Below are positions 58,826 through 64,000 of a DNA stretch of 64,000 nt, one piece after another. Source of the DNA: Castellaniella sp041677825 (GTDB lineage: Bacteria > Pseudomonadota > Gammaproteobacteria > Burkholderiales > Burkholderiaceae_B). A model generated the notes under the pieces. The model saw nothing but the letters and a program-made list of their open reading frames with translations. It searched no databases and was not told where the DNA came from. The position numbers and the translations under genes were made by a program. The stretch is taken from assembly GCF_041677825.1 (NCBI RefSeq), contig NZ_JBAYPG010000008.1, positions 1-64,000 of the forward strand. Direction: 5' to 3'. Each line of letters starts with the position of its first letter. Position 1 is the first letter of the stretch.

Positions 58826-60344
58826 GCGTCAATTCCGTTTCGGTATGCGGCTGGCCCAACATGGTGGATACCACGGCGTGCTCGGTGATGTCGGACGCCT
58901 CGAAGGTCCGGGTGATGTGGCTGCGATAAATGACGTGGATCCGGTGGCTCAGATTGATCACTTCGGCGATTTCCGTTGAATAGAACAGTACGGCGCCCCC
59001 GAGGCGCGTGTAATCGAGCATCAGTTTGTAGATTTCATGTTTTGTGCCTACATCGATGCCGCGTGTGGGGTCAAAGAGCAGCAGGATGCGGCTGCGGGCC
59101 AGCAACCAGCGGGCGAGGACTATTTTTTGCTGGTTGCCACCGGAAAACGACCCTGCGTCCATCCAGAGCGCCCTTTGGTCCAGATTGATGCGCTCGAACA
59201 CCCGGGCGGCACCCGCAACCTCGGCGGACTGACGGATGGCGCCGCCACGCGCCAGTTGCCGCAGAATGGGTAGTGATGCGTTCTTCAGGCCGCTCTGGTT
59301 GAGCAGCAGGCCTTCCGTCTTGCGGTCTTCCGGCACAAAACCGATGCCTGCGTGCCGGATGGCATCCATCGGGCCGAGCTGCAGGGTGGCTTTGCCATCG
59401 ATGAGCATCTGGCCCGATTCGGGCAGACGCAGGCCGAAGCAGGCTTCAAAGAGGTCGAGCTGGCCCATGCCCTGAAGTGCCGCAATGCCAAGGATTTCAC
59501 CCTGATGCAGCTGCAGGCTGGCATTCTGGATCGAGCCTGCGGACAGGCCCTGCAGCTCGAGCACGCATGGGCCTTTGTCGTGGCTCTCCCGGGGCGGAAA
59601 AACATTGTGTACTGAGCGGCCGGCAATCAGCTCGACCACCTCGTCGTCAGTGTAGTCGCTGACAATGCCCGACGAAATCAGGGTACCGTTGCGCAGGATG
59701 GACAGGTCATCGCAGAATTCGCGCACCTCTTTCATCCGGTGAGAGATGAATATGATGGTCAATCCCTGAGCCTTGAGCCTGGCAATGATTCCGCCCAGCC
59801 ATTGAACATCCACCGATGACAGGGTGGAAGTGGGTTCGTCGAGCAGGAGGATTCTTGGCTTCCTGAAGATCGCGCGCGTGATTTCGATCTTCTGCTGCAC
59901 CGTCAGGCTGAGGTTGCGCACGGGTTCGTCAAGATCCACCTCGAATTCGAGTTCCGCCATGTGCGCCAGGATGAGCCTGCGCAATTGTGCACGGCGTATC
60001 ATCCCGGAGGCATGAATCGCCGCACGGGGCAAGAGCATGTTGTCCAGAACCGAGAGATCCGGGAGCATGGTCATTTCCTGGAAGGCGGTCTGGATGCCCA
60101 GTGCCTGGGCCTTCAAGGGCGATGCCAGGTTGACCTGCTCGCCGAAGACTTCGATGTGCCCCGTGGTGGGGGGCATGAGCCCCGAAAGCAGTTTGACCGT
60201 CGTGGACTTGCCGGCACCGTTCTCGCCCAGCAAGGCATGTACGCGCCCGGGCCTGATGTCCAGTGAGACGTCCGAAAGCGCAACCACCGGACCGAATCGT
60301 CTGGACAGATGATGCAGGCGCAGTGCGCTGTCGGATGGCTGCAT
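58818..60344 (-). CDS. Sugar ABC transporter ATP-binding protein (RbsA/MglA type)
   Basis: 508 residues with two ABC domains. Domain 1: Walker A GENGAGKST at 40-48, Walker B ILLLDEPTSTL, but the signature region NLSLTVQQKIEITRAI lacks the usual SGG. Domain 2: degenerate Walker A (GIAALQGMGQLDLFEACFG), signature FSGGNQQKIVLARWL and LLLFDPTRGIDVGTKHEIYKL. The asymmetry is typical of this family. Supplies energy for the fused permease encoded downstream. Confidence 0.94.
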   Translation of the reverse strand: MQPSDSALRLHHLSRRFGPVVALSDVSLDIRPGRVHALLGENGAGKSTTVKLLSGLMPPTTGHIEVFGEQVNLASPLKAQALGIQTAFQEMTMLPDLSVLDNMLLPRAAIHASGMIRRAQLRRLILAHMAELEFEVDLDEPVRNLSLTVQQKIEITRAIFRKPRILLLDEPTSTLSSVDVQWLGGIIARLKAQGLTIIFISHRMKEVREFCDDLSILRNGTLISSGIVSDYTDDEVVELIAGRSVHNVFPPRESHDKGPCVLELQGLSAGSIQNASLQLHQGEILGIAALQGMGQLDLFEACFGLRLPESGQMLIDGKATLQLGPMDAIRHAGIGFVPEDRKTEGLLLNQSGLKNASLPILRQLARGGAIRQSAEVAGAARVFERINLDQRALWMDAGSFSGGNQQKIVLARWLLARSRILLLFDPTRGIDVGTKHEIYKLMLDYTRLGGAVLFYSTEIAEVINLSHRIHVIYRSHITRTFEASDITEHAVVSTMLGQPHTETELTHV

Positions 60345-60433
60345 GTCGGGGCCTTTCTGAGCGTGGGTGGACGGTGTGAAACGAGGGTGCCGGCCGGCGT
60401 GCCAGTGGTTTGTCGCCGGCCGGTGCCAGTGGC

Positions 60434-61567
60434 CTATTCCTCGTCAGGCTCCCCGTTCAGGGCCGCTTCCAGACCCAGATTCTCGGTTTCCGGGGAATAG
60501 ATGGATGCGAACCAGCCGGGGTTCTTCACGATTGACGGCATGAACACGTTGCAGCCGTCATCCATTTCTTTCCACGTGCCATTCTGGCAGAGTTTGACGG
60601 TTTCGTTGGTGATGCGCGGCAAGGGCAGGATCACTTCCTGCGGCACCTCTTTGCCATCCAGAGCCTGGACCGCCAGTTTCAGAGCCAGCGCGCCCGAGTA
60701 CGGCACGGATGCGTAGGAAAAGCGCGGCGCGCCCAGGGGTGCATACGCACCACTTGCACCGTCCAGTTGAGTGTCGGGTGGCAGCATCTGGATGCGCCCG
60801 CCATTGGAGCCTTCTCCGGCGCAGGGCAGAAGATCTTCTGGCTTGCGGTCGGCCTCGAGCTGCATGGCGTTGGCCGTGTAGCAGCCCACCTGCATCCACA
60901 GGCCATCGATGTCATCCCAGTCTCGCACGGCCATGATTTTGGTCAGCTCGGTGCGCGCGACCGCCTGGCTCCACATGCCCGGGCTTTCGTTGACCACCTT
61001 GATTTCCGGATACTTTGCAAAAACGGATTTGGCACCTTCTGTCCGCAGCTTGTCCACCGATGTGCCCGGCACGCCGGTGATCATGACGACGTTGCCTTTG
61101 CCGCCCATTTGCTCGACCAGCCATTCGCCGGTTGCCACGCCCGCTTCTTTCTGGTCGATGTGGATATTGTGGGCGCAGGGTTCGGTGACTTCGCCATCAT
61201 AGGCGAACACCTTGATGTCTTTCGAGCATGCCCGTTTGATCACCTGATTGAGTGCCGTGGGTGAGATTGGGTACACCACGATGGCGTTGGCACCTGCCTG
61301 GATCATGGCATTGATCTGCTGGATCTGCTTTTGTGCATCGGCGCCAGCCACCTGGATTTCGAGATCCACCTTGTCACGCAGTTCGGGCGTCTTGGCCATG
61401 GCCTTGATCATGTTGGTGGCTTCGGCCTGCCAGTCATTGCCAATGTAGCTCATGCTGAGGAATATCTTGTATTTGTCCGATTCTGCATGCGAGGCCGGTG
61501 CCAGCAGCATGGCCGATGCGGCCATCATCGAGGTCACCAGTGTTTTCATGCCCTTGGTACCGTTCAT
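60434..61567 (-). CDS. Sugar ABC transporter periplasmic binding protein
   Basis: 377 residues; signal peptide MNGTKGMKTLVTSMMAASAM to SHA at 28. RbsB-type fold: YKIFLSMSYIGNDWQAEATNMIKAM, VAGADAQKQIQQINAMIQAGANAIVVYPISPTALNQVIKRA, VFAYDGEVTEPCAHNIHIDQKEAG, ITGVPGTSVDKLRTEGAKSVF. Several Cys residues (four to five) are more than usual. AGGAG lies six bases before ATG 61567. Ligand probably a sugar, polyol or sugar acid. Confidence 0.93.
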   Translation of the reverse strand: MNGTKGMKTLVTSMMAASAMLLAPASHAESDKYKIFLSMSYIGNDWQAEATNMIKAMAKTPELRDKVDLEIQVAGADAQKQIQQINAMIQAGANAIVVYPISPTALNQVIKRACSKDIKVFAYDGEVTEPCAHNIHIDQKEAGVATGEWLVEQMGGKGNVVMITGVPGTSVDKLRTEGAKSVFAKYPEIKVVNESPGMWSQAVARTELTKIMAVRDWDDIDGLWMQVGCYTANAMQLEADRKPEDLLPCAGEGSNGGRIQMLPPDTQLDGASGAYAPLGAPRFSYASVPYSGALALKLAVQALDGKEVPQEVILPLPRITNETVKLCQNGTWKEMDDGCNVFMPSIVKNPGWFASIYSPETENLGLEAALNGEPDEE

Positions 61568-61658
61568 TTCAGTCTCCTGGTTGGGGGAAAACCGGGGCCG
61601 TGCCCCGTATTGTTGAAGCATCGTGCCACCCGCCAGGGTGGCACCGTTTCACTTGGGT

Positions 61659-62441
61659 TCAGATCAAGGCTTGGGTGTGGCCGTCGACGGCCAGCGCCTG
61701 GCCGCTGACACAACCTGCCGCGCCGCTGGATACGAACAGCACCGTGTTGGCCACGTCGCGTGCCGTCACCATGCGGCCCAGCGACGCCTGTTGTTCGTAG
61801 AGCGCCGTGATTTCTTCCACCGGGCGCCCCAGGGTCCGGGCCTTGGCATCGATCACTGCGCGGATGCGCGGGCCATCCACCGCCCCGGGCAGGATGGCAT
61901 TCACCCGGATGCCGAATGGGCCCAGTTCGATGGCCAGTGTTTTGGTGAAGCCAACCACCGCCCACTTGGATGCCGAATAGGGTGCGCGTCCGGCGAAGCC
62001 CAGATGGCCTGCAGCCGATGAAAAATTGATCATGACACCGGATTCCGATTGCTTGAGCAGTGGAATCGCCAGCCGTGCACACAGGAACTGGCTGGTGATG
62101 TTCACTGACAGTGTGCGGTTCCAGTCTTCCAGGCTCAGGGTTTCGACATAGCCTGTAGGGCCTGCGACCCCCGCATTGTTGATCATGACATCCAGGCCAT
62201 GCAGTTGCTGGTCGACCTGATCGAACAGGGCTTGCACGCTGCCTTCGTCCGATACGTCGGCATGCAGGGTGATCAGCTGTGGATGCGCTTTCCCGGCGTC
62301 GGCCAGCATGCCGTCATTGATATCGCACACCATGACCTTTGACCCCGCCTCGAGGAATGTTCGCGCCATCTCCAGGCCCAGGCCGCTGCCACCGGCTGTG
62401 ATCAGGACCTTTTTGTCTTTCATGCTGATGTGCTCGAACAT
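61659..62441 (-). CDS. SDR-family NAD(P)-dependent dehydrogenase
   Basis: 260 residues. Cofactor motif TAGGSGLG (15-22), Asp at the end of the second strand (VMVCDIND, favours NAD), INNAGVAGP, catalytic Ser in NFSSAAGHLG and YSASK (about 155-159), with NAILPGAVDGPRIR. First gene of the operon. Likely oxidises the sugar C1 or a sugar-acid hydroxyl. M7 is an alternative start. Confidence 0.92.
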   Translation of the reverse strand: MFEHISMKDKKVLITAGGSGLGLEMARTFLEAGSKVMVCDINDGMLADAGKAHPQLITLHADVSDEGSVQALFDQVDQQLHGLDVMINNAGVAGPTGYVETLSLEDWNRTLSVNITSQFLCARLAIPLLKQSESGVMINFSSAAGHLGFAGRAPYSASKWAVVGFTKTLAIELGPFGIRVNAILPGAVDGPRIRAVIDAKARTLGRPVEEITALYEQQASLGRMVTARDVANTVLFVSSGAAGCVSGQALAVDGHTQALI

Positions 62442-62563
62442 GGTGTGCTCCGTATGGTGAATTCAAAAGTCTGGCCTGTTGCGGCGTTTGGGTGTCAAAT
62501 GACCGCGTCATTCATGACGACGGTTCTATGGATTCGGCCCGCCGTTATTGTTATATTAATTCT

Positions 62564-62582
62564 CTGTGATCACAGATCACAG
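62564..62582. promoter_or_regulatory. Palindromic operator between the SDR operon and the GntR gene
   Basis: CTGTGATCACAG at 62564-62575 is a perfect 12-base palindrome; it continues as ATCACAG, repeating a half-site. TNGT...ACNA spacing suits a GntR-family dimer. TATATT/TTAAT just upstream could be a -10 for the regulator gene. It lies 30 bases before the gntR-type start. Confidence 0.6.
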
Positions 62583-62613
62583 TAAGTGTTTTCCCTTATA
62601 AAGGAAGGGCGTC

Positions 62614-63333
62614 ATGACCAAACTCCTCAACCCGTTACCCCCTCGCGGCACCTTGGGCATGGATGTTCTGAACCGCATCAAGGATCTGCTGCTCACGGGC
62701 CGGGTGATGCCAGGCGAGCGCCTGTCCCTGCGCTCCATGGCAGAGGCATTGGGTGTCAGCATGATGCCGGTGCGCGAAGCCGTCTATCGGCTGATTTCGG
62801 ATCAGGCCCTCGAGGTTGCTCCCAACCGCTCGATCCGGGTGCCCGTCATGAGCGCCGAGCAATTCGACGAGATCACCAGGATCCGGTTGCTCATCGAAGG
62901 GTATGCCGTACGCGAGGCGGCAGCGCACGTCACGCCAGCGCTGATTCAGTCATTGCGCGATCTGAACCAGGAACTTGCCCTGCGCATGAGTGAGGGGGGC
63001 GACAGTCTGGGGAAGGCGGTTCTCGTGAACAAGGCCCTGCATTTCTCGCTGTATGAAACGGCGCACATGCCCATGCTGATGAAGATCATCGAATCGTCAT
63101 GGCTGCGGATCGGGCCCGTGCTCAACTACGACCTGCGCTCTGGTTCGGAGCGTACCGAGAATCAGACCGCAGTAGGGCACCATGCGCGCATGATCAGTGC
63201 CCTGGAACAGGCCGACGCGGATGCGGCCGCTGCGGCGCTGCAAGACGACATCAGGAGTGCCTATTGCTATATCGTCGAGAAGCAGTGGCCGAAGAAGGCG
63301 CCCGACGTCTCCGTCCAGTCGGCCCTTTCATGA
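62614..63333 (+). CDS. GntR-family regulator (FCD/FadR subfamily)
   Basis: 239 residues. Winged HTH at about 18-80 (ERLSLRSMAEALGVSMMPVREAVYRLISDQALEV) and an FCD effector domain with a metal-site pattern (ITRIRLLIEGYAVREAA, NKALHFSLYETA, NQTAVGHHARMISALEQADADAAAAAL). Such proteins usually repress catabolic operons until an organic acid binds. Divergent from the SDR/ABC/BKACE operon across 172 bases with the palindrome between, so probably its repressor. Confidence 0.92.
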   Translation: MTKLLNPLPPRGTLGMDVLNRIKDLLLTGRVMPGERLSLRSMAEALGVSMMPVREAVYRLISDQALEVAPNRSIRVPVMSAEQFDEITRIRLLIEGYAVREAAAHVTPALIQSLRDLNQELALRMSEGGDSLGKAVLVNKALHFSLYETAHMPMLMKIIESSWLRIGPVLNYDLRSGSERTENQTAVGHHARMISALEQADADAAAAALQDDIRSAYCYIVEKQWPKKAPDVSVQSALS

Positions 63334-63508
63334 AGGTCATATAGGTCATATCCCTGCAACGCCGCAAGGTACCTGTGCGCAGCATATGTGTATTGTCCTC
63401 GACGGCGATCCATGACAGACCTCGGTCGTGGGATCAGAAGGCCATCATCACATACGTATAATGCTCAAACATCGGCCCGGTACCCTGCCGTTCTCGCGAG
63501 GATTCATT

Positions 63509-64000
63509 TTGAACAAACGCTACCCCGATATCGCTCACGCCCTGCAGGGCATCCGTGACGGCGACACCATCATGATCGGCGGGTTCGGCCTCGCGGGCCA
63601 GCCCGCAGCGCTGATCGAGGGCCTGGCCGACCTGAACCTGAAAGAGCTCACGATCATCAACAACAATGCCGGCAATGGCGACACGGGCCTGGCTGCCCTG
63701 CTGGCCCGGGGTCAGGTGCGGAAAATCATCTGTTCATTTCCGCGCCAGCATGATTCTCATGTATTCGACGGCCTGTACCGCGCAGGAAAGATCGAGCTCG
63801 AACTGGTGCCCCAGGGCAATCTGGTGGCGCGCATCGAGGCAGCAGGTGCGGGCCTGGGGGCAATCTTCACGCCCGTGGGATACGGCACGGACCTGGCCCG
63901 GGGCAAGGAAGTCCGTGAAATCGACGGTCGGCATTATGTGCTCGAATACCCGTTGCACGCGGCCGTGGCGCTGGTCAAGGCCCATGTGGCCGACGAGTTC
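63509..64000 (+). CDS. pcaI: 3-oxoacid CoA-transferase subunit A (PcaI-like), 3' truncated by window edge
   Basis: 164 codons present, open to the window end. Starts with TTG, GAGGA seven bases upstream. Family-I CoA-transferase alpha subunit: GDTIMIGGFGLAGQPAALIEGL (CoA glycine loop), ELTIINNNAGNGDTGLAALL, ICSFPRQHDSHVFDGLYRAGKIELELVPQGNLVARIEAAG, FTPVGYGTDLARGKEVREIDG. The SFPRQ.DS segment is typical of 3-oxoadipate CoA-transferase (PcaI). Activates 3-oxoadipate or, in relatives, acetoacetate with succinyl-CoA. A perfect TATAAT lies at 63457-63462, and AGGTCATAT is repeated in tandem at 63334-63351. Confidence 0.85.
   Translation, partial: MNKRYPDIAHALQGIRDGDTIMIGGFGLAGQPAALIEGLADLNLKELTIINNNAGNGDTGLAALLARGQVRKIICSFPRQHDSHVFDGLYRAGKIELELVPQGNLVARIEAAGAGLGAIFTPVGYGTDLARGKEVREIDGRHYVLEYPLHAAVALVKAHVADEF

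Noticed and set aside
62565..62581. CRP-like site TGTGA...TCACA
   Set aside because: The arms are seven bases apart rather than six, and the GntR-type palindrome explains the symmetry better.

Overview
The window reads as chromosomal DNA of a high-GC betaproteobacterium, most like an Alcaligenaceae/Burkholderiales member. This is an inference from codon and base use, the many TRAP and Liv-type ABC importers, a B12-dependent class II ribonucleotide reductase, a PcaI-type CoA transferase and the gene families present. No rRNA, tRNA or CRISPR array was recognised, and no convincing rho-independent terminator was seen.

Layout. (1) 1-285: 3' end of an IS200/IS605-type element (TnpB zinc ribbon and right end) abutting rmuC. 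(2) 0.3-11 kb: housekeeping genes (rmuC, a periplasmic nucleosidase-like protein, DsbA-like isomerase, ZIP transporter, tautomerase, metY, nrdJ behind two NrdR boxes, an MFS exporter). (3) 11.3-18.6 kb: a catabolic cluster of polysaccharide deacetylase-like protein, beta-propeller protein, TRAP transporter, IclR regulator and asparaginase. (4) 18.7-21.1 kb: TPP riboswitch, sodium symporter and TenA, a thiamin salvage unit. (5) 21.3-31.2 kb: mixed single genes, including a periplasmic binding protein/diguanylate cyclase pair, queG, tehB, a SMUG-type uracil-DNA glycosylase and cytochrome b561. (6) 31.3-37.9 kb: a nitrilase with a Liv-type ABC importer, divergent from a TrmB-type regulator. (7) 38.2-46.4 kb: hemerythrin protein, a secreted two-domain cupredoxin-like protein, alpha carbonic anhydrase, P1/NylC-type hydrolase, a decayed MFS gene, a lipoprotein, and an ada-MFS pair. 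(8) 46.5-49.2 kb: an accessory island with hipBA between two inverted IS605-type right-end relics, followed by a small secreted protein with three cysteine repeats. (9) 49.4-53.7 kb: TRAP transporter with a D-amino-acid deaminase-like PLP enzyme. (10) 53.9-63.3 kb: a seven-gene sugar(-acid) operon (SDR, sugar ABC importer with two permeases fused in one chain, SMP-30 lactonase, 3-hydroxyacid dehydrogenase, BKACE) with a divergent GntR regulator. The start of pcaI follows at the right edge.

How the parts work together. The most coherent system is region 10. Import, oxidation, lactone opening, 3-oxidation and acetyl-CoA-dependent beta-keto acid cleavage would form a complete route for a (2-deoxy) sugar or sugar acid, ending in acetoacetate. 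The neighbouring CoA transferase might activate that acetoacetate. Region 6 suggests uptake of an organic nitrogen compound followed by nitrile hydrolysis. Region 4 is a TPP-controlled salvage pathway. Region 8 is the clearest sign of transfer and decay.
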